Source: Acanthopleura granulata (Eukaryota; Mollusca; Polyplacophora; Chitonida; Chitonidae). From it: 64,000 nucleotides of DNA. The notes beneath the pieces are model-generated. The model was not told where the DNA came from, did not search any database, and worked only from the letters and a program-made list of their open reading frames with translations. Positions 45,600-57,289 of this stretch are shown piece after piece. Position 1 is the first letter of the stretch; every line of letters starts with the position of its first letter. The DNA lies in contig JABBOT010000013.1 in assembly GCA_016165875.1 (NCBI GenBank), forward strand, positions 12,249,435 to 12,313,434. Reading direction: 5' to 3'. Position numbers and translations under genes: made by a program.

Positions 45600-46050
45600 A
45601 GAAAAAAATGTAACGAGCATTGCTCCATGTTTGATATGATATACATTGCGCCAAGTTTGATGTAACGAACATTGCGCCATGTTTGATTTAGGTTGGCTTG
45701 CGTCATGTTTATTGTGGTATACATTGTGCCAAGTTTGATATAGTGCGCATTGTTCCATGTTTGATGTGGTGTACATTGTGCCATGTTTTTTGTTCCATGT
45801 TTGATGTGGTGTACATTGTGCCAGATTTGATGTGGTGTATATTGTGCCAGGTTTGATGTGGTGTACATTGTGCCAGGTTTGACGTGGTGTATATTGTGCC
45901 AGGTTTGATGTGGTATATATTGTGCCATGTTTGATGTAGAATGCATTGTGCTATGTTTGTTATAGAGTGCATTATGCCATGTTTCGTATGGTTTGAATTG
46001 TTCCATGTTTGGTGGAGTGTGCATAATGCCATGTTTGCTACAGTGAAATT
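45600..46050. repeat. 26-bp tandem repeat, about 17 copies, in FABP intron 1
   Basis: The unit is AGGTTTGATGTGGTGTACATTGTGCC with substitutions and occasional indels. Because 26 is not a multiple of three, three units make a 26-residue pseudo-peptide repeat. The 107- and 155-codon antisense frames are artefacts of this. Confidence 0.9.
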
Positions 46051-46680
46051 TGTGTCGCATTAAATGGAACGCTTATGATACCATGTTCCATAGAGAGAGT
46101 GTGTGTGTTTTGTGTGGTGTCCTGTTCAGTGGAGTGTGTTTGTGTGTGCATGTGGTGTTGAACTGGTTCACGTCCAGTGTAAACGCACATTTCATGAAAC
46201 GTTATGAACGACTCAAAGATGAACAGATTGAAGATGAAGAAAGATAATGTGCACCCCCCTCCCTCATGTAGGTCAACAGAACTCTAGCTATACTTCAATA
46301 TTTTGTCACACGTGTGGACCTTTTTCTTTACAGTTATTCCTGCTTTCTGTTTTAATAAATTGCATGGTGTGCCTGTTTTTTGTCTATCTCACCCCGTGCA
46401 CTGCATTTCTATGTGTAGTATTCAAACAGGATCCTGTGCGTGATGTCCACAGATCGGTGTCCTATGTGTAACGGAAGCCCTTTCTGGCATTTTGCTCGGA
46501 GTTTAAGAATCCTTACTCTGCATGTGATCTGATCTTGTTTTTATGTCTATATTAGCTGGCTAGAGCAATAGTAGTTCAATTTTGCCTGTAGGCCTGCAGA
46601 TGCCTTCTCTATTGCCTATCACTGTCGTTAGAAGCATTTCTGTTGCCTCTATACTAGCTGCGTCTTTTTTGTCTTTACAG

Positions 46681-46871
46681 GTGTCACTGCTGATCTCAAA
46701 ACAAAGGCGGTTACTTTGTTGAGTCCGTCCAATGACGTCACCCAGGAGATCAACGTGTCAGGGGACAGCATCACGCTCAAAATCGTCACGCCGCTAGGGA
46801 CACGCGAGCATACGTCCAAGTTTGGAGAGGCTTTCAAAGAACCGGGCTTGGACGGCAAAGCGGAACTGACA
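46681..46871 (+). CDS. Fatty-acid-binding protein, exon 2
   Basis: Acceptor GTCTTTACAG, donor GTGAGT. It encodes residues 24-87: GVTADLKTKAVTLLSPSNDV, strands including INVSGDSITLKIVTPLG, then HTSKFGEAFKEPGLDGKAEL. The helix-turn-helix lid residues and F-x-x-G-x-x-F-x-E pattern typical of FABPs are present. It ends phase 0. Confidence 0.93.
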
Positions 46872-46902
46872 GTGAGTATATGTGTTATTTCACTGACCTC
46901 TA

Positions 46903-47158
46903 GAGGGTTCTCTGTGGCTAATTTGGTTACCTCGGTGGCACGAGCAGTAATGACCCAGAAGCTTCTCACCAATGCGGCTTATGTGAGTTCATCTCATGCT
47001 GGCTTCCTCTCCGGCCGCACACGGGAAGGTCTGCCGACAACCTTCAGATGGTCGTAGGTTTCCCCCTCTGACCGGTTTCCTCCCAACATCATGATGGCTT
47101 ATAATGCTTATAAATAAAATATCCTTCAAGGTGTAAGACACCAATCAAATAAATAAAT
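46903..47158 (+). mobile_element. SINE family A, full length, 31 bp after a splice donor
   Basis: The head GAGGGTTCTCTGTGGCTAATTTGG is diverged, followed by AATGACCCAGAAGC, GCTGGCTTCCTCTCCGGCC, GGGAAGGTCTGCCGACAACC and an AAATAAATAAAT tail. It starts 31 bp beyond the end of FABP exon 2. Confidence 0.88.
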
Positions 47159-47159
47159 C

Positions 47160-50100
47160 ACTGACCTCTACATGTCTTGATTGGTAGACTGACTGACTGA
47201 CTAACAGACTGAGTGATAAATTGAACGATTACGTCGAATTTGCATCAATTTCCTTTAAACACCTTACTCAGTGGTAGACTGGCATGAGCAGGCCTACGTG
47301 CTACGTTCTTGTCCGGGTCCCAGGCATTATAAGAAAATAACTGACTCGATTTCTGACTGACTAACAGACTGACCAAGGGACAATGTGACTAAGTTCGTCA
47401 CTCTGTAATTGGTTGATCAAGTGGCTCGCTTGTGGGGCTCACTTGCTGTGTTGAAGGCTGAAAGACAGACATACTGTCGGGAACTGTTTGAGCGGCATTT
47501 AGAAGTTGGGATGGAAGCACACTAGACAAATCTTTCTTATGGATTTACAACTTCTTGGTTTATTAACGCGACGTTTCGATGTAGATACTAACATCGTTAT
47601 GTCTAGTGTCGGGAACTGGCTGCCTCACTTGCAGACCCTCTGTTTCACTATCTGCTCGGTTAATTACATACTGACTCATTTGCTAACAGAGAGTTCTTAA
47701 CTGGCAAGTGTCAGCTGAATGAAAATTTGAAAGACATGAAGATAAACTGAATGACTGACGGATTAATTAATCGATTGGTTGACTGCACGATATTTCATAC
47801 GGTACATGGTTTATGGTGGGAAGTTAGCTTGCCTGACAAACCTTCCCGTTGTAACTCATCCAATGGCTTAGCCAACACGACGCTTGCCTTGCAAAATAAA
47901 TGAAAATATTTCAACACGTCAGTCTTTGTTACCCGTGCTGGTGCCACATTGTTGATGTCTTCCCATGCAAAAGCGGGTAATCTGAGCGGTGACACATCAC
48001 AACTCAGAATCCTTAAGTACAAAACCCTGAATTCAAAATCTCCACACCGCGTCGTATCTGATTAATTAAGCATGTCGCATTAAGTAAGTGACAGTTTTGA
48101 AAGAGTGCCTTCATGAATAGTTTTTTATACTGAGAGACAAATGAACCATAAGTCAGTTTTTCATGTGGTTGGAAACACATACCTGTACGTGTATATACAT
48201 GTATGCAGCATACGTTACCTGAAAACTCTTTTAAATGTACACGTAAGCATCATGTGTTGACCCAACTTTAGATGAGGCAAGAAAACTTATGTCGTAAACA
48301 TTATATTCTCGCGGTGCATCTCGCCAGGGTGTCATGCAGTGAAAGTCGAACACTCTAATTCTTTGTGTGCCTAGTATAAAAGTTTATGTTCAGTTGATAG
48401 GCGGACAGGTACAACTACATTGCATGAACCAATATGTGAGCTAGACAAGAAGCCCGGTTTTCAAAAGTATCTCTTTATGTTATTGCTGTTTTGCGAAGTT
48501 TTTCAGAGTTTCAATGTCGTGATTTTTCTGCTCTACATATATTCATCTCCAGCGAGCACAGGGTCAACCAATTTACAAATATCAATAGACGGTTGGGCAC
48601 GGGTACTCTTTGCGCAATATCTAAACAACTTGTGATAATAATACGTTAAAATTCATGCGTGAAAAGTTGTATTCGTGGAACATGATTGAGAAGAACGTTG
48701 TTAAGTACATTTATCATATACTGCTAATACAGCGTCGATCGGTTGGTGCTTTACATATATAATCCGTGGCTCACATAATGACCTCTTCGCCAGCAGCGTC
48801 AGTAAAATCGCACGGGACCAGACTACAACACGAGTTTGACATCTTTAATTGTCGGCCATACAGCCTTAATATTTTAGGCTCAGGAAGGTGCGGTGAATCT
48901 CCTGGACTACACGCTCGGAATCTTCCGCCAGTGAAGCTCACCGCTGTCATGTCAGCAAAGAATTCACATGAAACATTGCTACTCGCGAAACAATTAAAAA
49001 AATATATTCACTAATGTTAACCGACTGGGTCGTCAATCATTAATTACATTAAATTAAAAAGTGAATAAAATTATTCTTGACCGCCATCCCGCTCGAATCG
49101 GCAAAAACAAAATAGTGTTATAAATCTTCAACCGTTATGCAGTCTTCCAGACGAACATAAATTAGTTACATCAATTTCCAAGCGAAGGAACAAATAAGTA
49201 ATAAATTCAGTCAAGTGCTCAGAAATCACAGGGTTCAACAAGAGACGGTTCTTTAACCAGATCAAAGTTCAGTTTTCAAAAATTACAGAAGCGGCCGACC
49301 TTGTTCGTAAAATGTTTGCATTTGTTCTTCATTCGGAAATGAGTTAAAGCGATCCGCCAGGCAGGATCTCGGAAGATAGTCGGTTTTTAGAGGCGAATTT
49401 AGTGCTGAACGAACCGTGGACTTTGAACTCACGTCACCCAGTTTTGTATGATCGTCTATGGGCACTTGAAAACACCGAATGACTGGGTCCGGACTTTGCC
49501 CTCCGCAGACCTCCCCCCCACCTCCCTGCCCTCGGCGCCCCTCCACACCCCAACCTCGGGAGACGGTCCCCAGACAACTTACAATACAAACAACATCGTG
49601 TGATCCCACAGAAGTCATTATCTAACTTCACGCGGCCAGAATATATCACTGTGAGATACAGAAAGGCTGTTAGATTAAACACCGTTGTGTTTTACTGAGA
49701 GGACTTGGTCACATTTTAATCGTGGTAAGTTTTCCGTCTGTGACTTGCCCTCTGGTGACCTGACGCTGTTTGAAGGGGTGAGGGGTAGGGGTGGTAGTCT
49801 GTTGGTTTGGGCTGAAATGGGGAATTGGGTTGGTGTGGCGTGGTGTGGTGGTGGGACTATTGGGAACCGGGAGATAGGGTTAATACCAAGATAATTCAGA
49901 ACACTTGTTACCAATGCGTCCATAAAGTTTTCTTATACTCCATAATTAATGAGACAAACAAACGATTTTACCTGAGATGTTTGGACAAAGTTGGTACAAA
50001 TCTATCAAACACATATAGCAGTAACTAAAGCATTATCAGTCATTTATATTTCGCAGCAATTCAAAATAGCATTGCACGCTTGTGTGTTTAGCGGTAGATA

Positions 50101-50350
50101 TGCTATCTAGTTCAGTTATTACGTTAGGGTCTAGAATGCCTACTGACTCTCCATTATGTCAATAGCTGTCGTATGATCGACCTGAAGTTAAAATGACTCG
50201 GAATCAATCAGTCGGTATACATGAAAAAGAAAACAAAGAAAGAAAACTTTCCCGTAAGATATTTTTCATTGTTCCGATGATTTTCATTTGTTCGATAGAT
50301 TTTTTTGACTGAAACCTAAATATTTGGAAAGTATGCCATATCTGGATAAG
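47160..50350. other. FABP intron 2, mostly unrecognised
   Basis: The stretch holds short GACTGACTGACTAACAGACTGA-type repeats at 47190-47370 and, at about 47493-47570, a single diverged copy of the arm of the 7230 foldback. Open frames (up to 111 codons) lack domains or splice support. Confidence 0.5.
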
Positions 50351-50363
50351 CCAGTAATTAGTG

Positions 50364-50471
50364 TTTGTTTGGTGTTTTACGCCATACTAAAGAATACTTC
50401 ACTTATACCAGCATTTATCGTGAGAGGAAACCAGGCAAAGTCCAACGACCATCTGCAAGTTGCTGGTGGGC
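50364..50471 (-). mobile_element. SINE family A, 5'-truncated, with 13-bp target duplication
   Basis: CCAGTAATTAGTG at 50351-50363 is repeated at 50472-50484, bracketing a 108-bp reverse-strand SINE piece (TTTACGCCATACTAAAGAATA to GCAAGTTGCTGGTGGGC). The duplication shows that truncation happened at insertion, as in target-primed reverse transcription. Confidence 0.92.
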
Positions 50472-51055
50472 CCAGTAATTAGTGATAAAACATTACATTT
50501 GTGCTTTTGACAATTTTTTTCATTGCTACTATTAGCCTAGGTATATGATTCTTGGCCTTCCTTGAGTATAGGTCCTGTATTTCTTTTTTGCATAAAAATA
50601 TATTTTATGTAAGAAATATGAACAAGACATACATGTCAGTATCATGCAACAGTATATGTAATTTTCGCACGCTTGTTGGATTCTATAAAACTTGGTAAGG
50701 TTTTCGTTTTTTAAATGTATTTTAGTTGAAACTTAAACTGTATTGATAAAGGGTATGGTTATTACTAGAATGTACAAAGAACAACCATTGCACATATAAT
50801 CCATACTGACTGCAACCGGAATGTATATATATGCCATGTGGGGGGGGAAGGTTGTTGAGATTAAAGAGATCGTGAGTCACTGATTAGAAATTTTCGTCTC
50901 TTGTGATGTAATATACAGGTAGGAGCGGAAAACTCGAGTCTACCGTAACTTGTGACTGTCGGGTGCTAGCTGCCTTCAGACAATTGCAAAACGATGCTGG
51001 CCAACGCCAATCGTAAACTACATGTGTTGAAATCCCTATTACTCATATATTCTAG

Positions 51056-51397
51056 GACTAGCCCGGCGGCAAACCAGTTAGAACGTCCGCCTCGGGTTCG
51101 GGTTTCACCAAAGACTTTAAAAATTGTATTTGCTGTTTCCTCGCTTGGCGCTCAGCACTGACAGGTTAGAGCAAGGCAAAAGGGCTGGTCCGCCCGGTGT
51201 CAGTATAATGTGACTGGGCCGGGTGTCATGTTTGGTGTCTTCGGCACGATGTTTCAGTATCGGCAGCGCTTTGGCAGCATGGACGTCCTGGCACGAAAGA
51301 GACATAAAATATATACATTCTAATAACTCCTCGTCGTCATATTACTGAAGAATTGTTAATACGGCGTAAAACCCAAGCATACATACATACATACATT
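51056..51397 (+). mobile_element. SINE family B, nearly full length, just upstream of FABP exon 3
   Basis: Head GGACTAGCCCGGCGGCAAACCAGTTAG (worn A box), CTCGGGTTCGGG, the body with GGTGTCAGTATAATGTGACTGGG, TCGTCGTCATATTACTGAAG and the tail CCAAGCATACATACATAC. It ends 47 bp before the exon 3 acceptor. Confidence 0.9.
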
Positions 51398-51444
51398 CTA
51401 TAAACGGCTCCTTCATGTTCAGTGTTATATTTCCACCTCTTCAG

Positions 51445-51543
51445 ATTGTCCTCAAGCAAGAAGGCGATAAGATCACTGAGCAACAGACTGGGCCGTACAC
51501 ATCCAACAACGTCAGGGAAATTGTGGACGGCAATCTCATCTAT
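51445..51543 (+). CDS. Fatty-acid-binding protein, exon 3
   Basis: Acceptor CCACCTCTTCAG, donor GTAAGT. 33 codons, residues 88-120: IVLKQEGDKITEQQTGPYTS, then NNVREIVDGNLIY. These are strands G-I of the barrel. Phase 0 at both ends. Confidence 0.92.
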
Positions 51544-51607
51544 GTAAGTATATATGTAGATGAGTTTAGGTGCGATAAATTTAGGAGTTTGTACAAATGG
51601 TTAAAGC

Positions 51608-52330
51608 TCACTGAAGTCACATCCAAGAGACACTGTCTATGCCGATTTCTTAGTTTCGATTTTTGAGTTACAAAAGGAGCTCTGTATAAACATTGCCATG
51701 CTATATATGTCCCATCTCACTGAAGTCACACTGGTCAGACAGCCGCTTCCTATGCCGATTCCTTAGTTTCAATTTTGGAGTTACAAAAGCAGCTCTGTAT
51801 AAACAGTATCATGCTACCTCTGTCCTATCTCACTGAAGTCACACTGGTCAGACAGCCGCTTCCTATGCCGATTCCTTAGTTTCGATTTTGGAGTTACAAA
51901 ATCAGCTCTGTATAAACAGTATCATGCTACCTCTGTCCTATCTCACTGAAGTCACACTGGTCAGACAGCCGCTTCCTATGCCGATTCCTTAGTTTCAATT
52001 TTGGAGTTACAAAAGCAGCTCTGTATAAACAGTATCATGCTACCTCTGTCCTATATCACTGAAGTCACACTTGTCAGACAGCCGCTTCCTATGCCGATTC
52101 CTTAGTTTCGATTTTTGGAGTTACAAAAGCAGCTCTGTATAAACAGTGTCATGCTACCTCTGTCCTATCTCACTGAAGTCACACTGGTCAGACAGCCGCT
52201 TCCTATGCCGATTCCTTAGTTTCGATTTTTGGAGTTACAAAAGCAGCTCTGTGTGAAGAGTCCCATGCTACTTACCCATCTCATTGAAGTCAGATCCAAG
52301 AGCAGCTCCCTACATGCTGATTGTTTGGTA
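51608..52330. repeat. 113-bp tandem repeat, about 6.4 copies, in FABP intron 3
   Basis: TCACTGAAGTCACAC-type starts fall at 51608, 51717, 51830, 51943, 52056 and 52170 (spacing 109, 113, 113, 113, 114), with a worn last copy at 52281. The outer copies are more diverged than the inner ones. Confidence 0.95.
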
Positions 52331-52757
52331 ACTAGATGTTAGGAATAATTCCCCGTACAGAGGGACCGATCTGTGATTGAGGAGGTCAAGTCTTCGACCC
52401 TATGAGAATGATAGTTTTATCCATTTAAAAGGTGCATGTAATGAATAACTGTAGAATTCACTTCCCGAAAGACGAAAGCAGTAATTGGACTGGACGAAGA
52501 GTCCACGGCCTGAGACTGTTGAATTAAAGTATTATGTCAGATCTTTAGGCAGGGACAAGCCAATGTATAAAGAGCAGCTGATAGAACTGATGTTTGTGAA
52601 ATTGGCCTTTGGGATTCCTGGTGATGTATGGTGGAGAAACGCCGGCCGTGTTCGCAGTGGGCTCTCGTGTGTATAATACACGCAACAAATAGTTTACGCA
52701 AACTTTCCTTAGCCTAAAGCTATCGTAAAACTGCGCACGTTATAAAAGGATAGTTTT

Positions 52758-52880
52758 GATTGATTTATTCATTTGATAATATATGATGTTTTACGCCGTA
52801 CTCAAGAATATTTCACTTATACCACTGGGTCAAGCATTATGTTGGGAGGAAACCTGGCAGCGCTTGGGGAAACCCAAGGC
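52758..52880 (-). mobile_element. SINE family A, 3' fragment
   Basis: GATGTTTTACGCCGTACTCAAGAATATTTCACTTA, then GGGAGGAAACCTGG and GCTTGGGGAAACCCAAGGC on the reverse strand. Confidence 0.88.
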
Positions 52881-53538
52881 TGAAGAATAATTTTGAAGAC
52901 ATGTTGAAGTGATTAGGGGTTTGCTCACATCGTGTAAAACAGAGGAAGTTGGTGAACGCTGGTATGAAGAGCCCAGAAAAAACAAATTAATATCCATGGC
53001 GCTGCTATTGGTCAATCACATACAACAAGGTAACCAAGCAACAAAATTTAAGTACATGTATAGCTTTGTGTAAGTTCCTCATTTTACATCCTGGTCTTCT
53101 CACATAGTCCGATATTTTCTTTAAATTATGAACAAAGAACTTAGTCCCATATGTTCTTTAAACTATATACAAAGAACTTAATTAAGCACCACCTGGTTTT
53201 CACTGTGGCGACTTTGTACACATGCGATTAATGTTCTTCTCTATCAAAAGAGTATACAATGTTATTGGTTGTTAGCCGTGTGACCCTTTGGCTAATGAGA
53301 AACGACAGAATGATTGGAATTTATGTGCTTTAATGACAACACACATGCATTTCTACCATTACAGGTATTGATGTGAAACAATGACTTTACAAGTATGGTT
53401 CTGGAGTGAGCGGTGTTGAAGCAATGGTTGAAATTACTCAATGAAAACGTCATTTGGTATCTCGTAAAGCGTTTTTTAAGAGTACATTTTATCGATAAGT
53501 AGGCAAATGTGATTCGACATTACTGTTTTCCTTTCCAG

Positions 53539-53589
53539 ACTCTAACAGCCAATGGTGTGTCTACCGTGAGAACGTATCAGCGCGTTTGA
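53539..53589 (+). CDS. Fatty-acid-binding protein, exon 4 with stop
   Basis: Acceptor TTTCCTTTCCAG. It reads TLTANGVSTVRTYQRV and TGA. Arg131-x-Tyr133 is the conserved pair that binds the ligand carboxylate (P2 motif) in FABPs. This completes a protein of normal family length with no missing core residue. Confidence 0.93.
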   Translation, partial: TLTANGVSTVRTYQRV

Positions 53590-53826
53590 AGCGGTCAGGC
53601 GTGGTGAATTTGCATGCTGTGTGTATTGTGTTACCGGTGAAATCCAGCCTAAGAAGTTCCAGCATGGAAAAAACACATTTATGTCGATTTCAAAATGTTC
53701 CCAGTTATTTGCTTCTCTTTCCGTTCAATTGTCCCAGACGATATCCTACGTTTAAACAGTAGAGTTATTCCATAGCACAGGGAGGTAGATCCGGTATAAA
53801 GTCTACAGTTACAATGGTTCGAGGCA

Positions 53827-53832
53827 AATAAA
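53827..53832 (+). terminator. FABP poly(A) signal
   Basis: A canonical AATAAA 238 nt after the FABP stop codon, followed within 30 nt by GT-rich sequence (GTGACTTGTCTATGTTTTGTGG). Confidence 0.7.
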
Positions 53833-54577
53833 GGAAATCAGTTAATGTGACTTGTCTATGTTTTGTGGTTCAAATAGACGGTGTGTGGGTTTCCCACATC
53901 AATTCCTTGGTGCCTAAAAGTAACCGGTTCTAAAAGTAATGTGATAAGTGACAGAGAATATTGTGACTTTAAGACCCTACTTGACAAATTACTGTTGGTA
54001 ATACCAGCACTGTTGAAGACAAAATAAGAAACACACAAAGTTAGTTTTGAAACAGAGCGTTTGATAACCATTAGAAACTCTTGAAACTAGAACAGAAAGA
54101 GAATGTATGCATGTGTAATCAGTCTGTTGTGGCTAATTGCTTCATTGTACATGTAAGCTTGCTGTCCGTCACAGGAAAATATTTGTGGATTGAACTCGTT
54201 TTCGTTCGTTTGTTCTGGTTAACTGGGAGTTCTCGTAGTCACATCATGTCCTCTTCAGTATTGACATTTTGTAAATTATTTTCAGAGGTTGTCTGTGTTG
54301 TTACATAAGCTGAAAGTTAATCACAGAAAATATTTGGAAAATATTTCTGACACAAGCCGGTATAGTAATTTTTGCAAATAGAGGCAAGCTCATGTCTGTA
54401 CGTTAAAGGCTTGAAACCGAGAAATGTGTGCATTTTTTTGTGTGCTACTGCAAATAAAACAAAGTATTTACAAAGCTCTTGTTTTTTTGACATCTCTGGC
54501 ATGAACAGAGGGTTTATGTTATGTCCTCCCAAATATACAGTTCATTGAATTTTCTTGGTCTTCATTTAAAGTGATAT

Positions 54578-54828
54578 ATACCAGTGCGGTCGCTGTGAGT
54601 TCAAGTCCAGCTCATACCGGCTTCCTGCTGGCCGTTGTCGTCTAAGTGAAATATTCTTATGTACTGCGTAACATAACAATTACATAAATACATCAAATCC
54701 CCAGTCGTACGTGGGAAGGTACGCCAGCAACCTGCAAATGGTCGTGGGTTTCCCCCGGGCTCTCCCCGGTATAAGTGAATTATTCTTGAGTTTGACGTAA
54801 AACACCAATCAATGAAATAAATTAAGTG
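54578..54828 (+). mobile_element. SINE family A, two adjoining partial copies
   Basis: The first piece (54578-54695) has GTCGCTGTGAGTTCAAGTCC and ends in ATAAATACATC after an internal deletion. The second (54700-54828) resumes at CGTACGTGGGAAGG and ends in AATGAAATAAAT. Confidence 0.82.
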
Positions 54829-55736
54829 GCATACAGATATCCGACATGATGTTTTGATCCCGGTTAAGTCTTGATCGTTAACATGTTTGTAAATGATATG
54901 GGCAAAATATTGGTGAGAAACAACTGGACTCCAAAAAACTTAAACATCGTCAGCCGCTTACCATCACCAAGGACGCACGGACAGTTACGAATAATGTGAA
55001 AAAGGGTTTGGCTCGAAACAAGCGAATCTTTTGACTCGTGTTTAGTGAATTTTGGCTCCACATGCAGGGTAACGAGTCGGAGATTGTGGTCATCCCATAA
55101 AAGCAAAGTCAGTAAGTACACAATTAGGCCTCAAATTAGCGACATTAGCCTCTGTTTATAAAAGCGAGTACAGAAGTGTGGAGTAATTTAAGTACACGAC
55201 GCTAGTCATACATCCGCAGGCCAAAGCATAACATTTATACACAGCATAAAAAATATACGCTACACAAAAGAGTTCAACCTAAGGACTGTCTTTTCCGACA
55301 CAAGTTGGGCTGTTTTTTGGGGGTTTTTTTGTTTTTTTTTTATTTATTTATTTATTTAAATATATTGTCATCTATTTAATTAAACCTGGACAGTAGGTAA
55401 TGCCTTTCAAGCAAATCATAAACACGTTTATCGGACAAAGGAAGACTTAGAGGTTTCGAAGTATTAGCTGGTTATTAAATTGGTTAATAAAACTGGTTTA
55501 TTAAATGTCACGGTAACACAACATGGCACTAATTCTATACAAATTACGTCTAACACCGGATACATTGTATGTGACACGACTGCATTTTTTTTTTCAACTT
55601 ATTAGAGCCAATAGAAACAAAAGAGCCAGGGATCGTACAAGTTGCCACTTTTAAAGTATTTATATGAACAGTTGAAACAAAGCCCCAACTCGGGTGAATT
55701 CACTTGATTTCACCGCATACGTATATGACCATTTGA

Positions 55737-56012
55737 ATGCAAACCACCAATGTCGTTGCTGCCCTAGGTTTTGCTCTTTATGCTGCAGTCTCTCACTGCA
55801 ATTACAGTGATGTAAGAAAAAGGATGGATGTGTGGAGTGAGATAGGCCAGCATGTCGGACATGAAAACGGTGACTTGATTACAGGTATTGCATTTAGCGG
55901 ATTAGCTACTTTGCCTCGCATCGAAAACCGGCAACTGTGTAACCCAGTCAGTGTGCTAATTCACGTCAGCAGTAAAACAAAAGCAACAACACACAGCGTT
56001 ATTTCTTCGTAA
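55737..56012 (+). other. Open frame with signal-peptide-like start, unrecognised
   Basis: ATG at 55737 gives MQTTNVVAALGFALYAAVSH, a plausible secretion signal, then CNYSDVRKRMDVWSEIGQHV. A possible donor (ACAG-GTATTG) lies at 55885. No family is recognised and no partner exon is seen downstream, so it may be chance. If real it would be the first exon of a small secreted protein. Confidence 0.15.
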
Positions 56013-56448
56013 ATTTTGATTTCTAATGCATGTTGATTTCTAATGGTGTGTTATCTGATGATCCCTTGCTAAACCAAAATAACGACCAGCTTATTCAAGA
56101 AATAAATTTACGTAGGAAAACCAGATTTGTGTTCCGAATTTCCCGTGTGTGAATAGAACACATCGAAAACGTTATCGCTAAAGAGTTCGGTTCGGGCCCA
56201 GGACCGACATCCGGGCATAGTGTGAACGTAGCTTAAACAGTAAAAGATGTTTTCATGGACATTTTCTTGCAATTGTTAAGATTCTTTGATCAAGAAAGCA
56301 CATATTTCCTCCAGCAAGTTTATCTGAATGGATAAGTTATTGTAAAGTAGCTCAGGGGGAAAGAACACAGTTGTTCAGAGTGTACTTTACTCAGTGCTAG
56401 GTATTTAGTATATAATTGAAATGCTGTTGTAGGTATACATTTCTTCAA

Positions 56449-56708
56449 GGAGTGGGCTCTGTGGCCATAGAGGTTAAGAATGTTAGCGCAGCACGATGAC
56501 CCAGGAGCCTCCCCCCAATACGGTCGATGTGAACTCAATTCCAGCTGGCTTCCTCTCCGGCCGTACGTGGGAAGGTAAACCAGTAACCGGAGGATGGTCG
56601 CTGGTATCCCGGGTTCTTTCCGGGTTCCTCCCACCATAATGTTGGCTACGTAGTGAATTATTTTAGAGCAGAGCGCGAAATACCGATAAAATAAATGAAT
56701 AAATAACT
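56449..56708 (+). mobile_element. SINE family A, full length, diverged
   Basis: GTGGGCTCTGTGGCCATAGAGG, GCGCAGCACGATGACCCAGG, GGCTTCCTCTCCGGCCGTACG, CTCCCACCATAATGTTGGC and an AAATAAATGAATAAATA tail. Confidence 0.85.
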
Positions 56709-56939
56709 TTTTTTCAGTTTTAGTTGTTTATATTGTTTGAAGAAGTGTGGGTCTAGTAAATAGCGGGGGTATTTTCTTATCGAGAGTTGGTGTTTCAATT
56801 TGTCATTTCTGTGCAGATTGGTTTTTGGCTAATAAATGTATGTTATTTCGATAATACAAAAACATTTTAAAATTGTGTAACGTCGTTGGTGAAGAATTTC
56901 ATGTATCATATACGTCATGTTTCCTTGTACAGTACGGCC

Positions 56940-57279
56940 TCGGTGGCCTGGTGGTTAGAGTGTCTGCATGGAGGTCCGGAGATCCAGGTTCAAGCCCGGG
57001 TCGGGTCATACCGAAGACTTTAAAAATGGTACTTGGCTCTCAGCATTGAGAGGTTAGAGCAAGGAAACAGGACTGGTCGGTCAGGTGTCAGTATAAAGTG
57101 ACTGGGCAGCGTGTCATATCTGGTGTCTGCGGCATGATGTTCCAGTGGCGGCAGCATTGGCCGCATGGACTCGCCCTGCCACAAGAAGATACACTATAAA
57201 TGCACACAGGAAGGACTGCTCGTCGTCATATGACTGACACACTGTTAAGTGCGACGTTAAACCCCAAGCACTCACTTTC
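56940..57279 (+). mobile_element. SINE family B, full length with 8-bp target duplication
   Basis: GGTGGCCTGGTGGTTAGAG (A box) and GGTTCAAGCCC (B box) head the best B copy. The body has AGACTTTAAAAATGG, GGTGTCAGTATAAAGTGACTGGG and GTCGTCATATGACTGAC, ending GACGTTAAACCCCAAGCAC. TCCTTGTA occurs at 56932-56939 and 57280-57287. Confidence 0.92.
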
Positions 57280-57289
57280 TCCTTGTATA

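Noticed and set aside
45593..46060. Antisense 107- and 155-codon frames with repeating HQTWHN-type peptides
   Set aside because: They are produced by the 26-bp tandem array, whose three-unit period is 78 bp. No independent coding evidence.
47560..47620. Hammerhead-ribozyme-like GAAACGTCGCG region
   Set aside because: The reverse strand has CGAAACGTCGC, but the CUGAUGA core at the required distance is missing.
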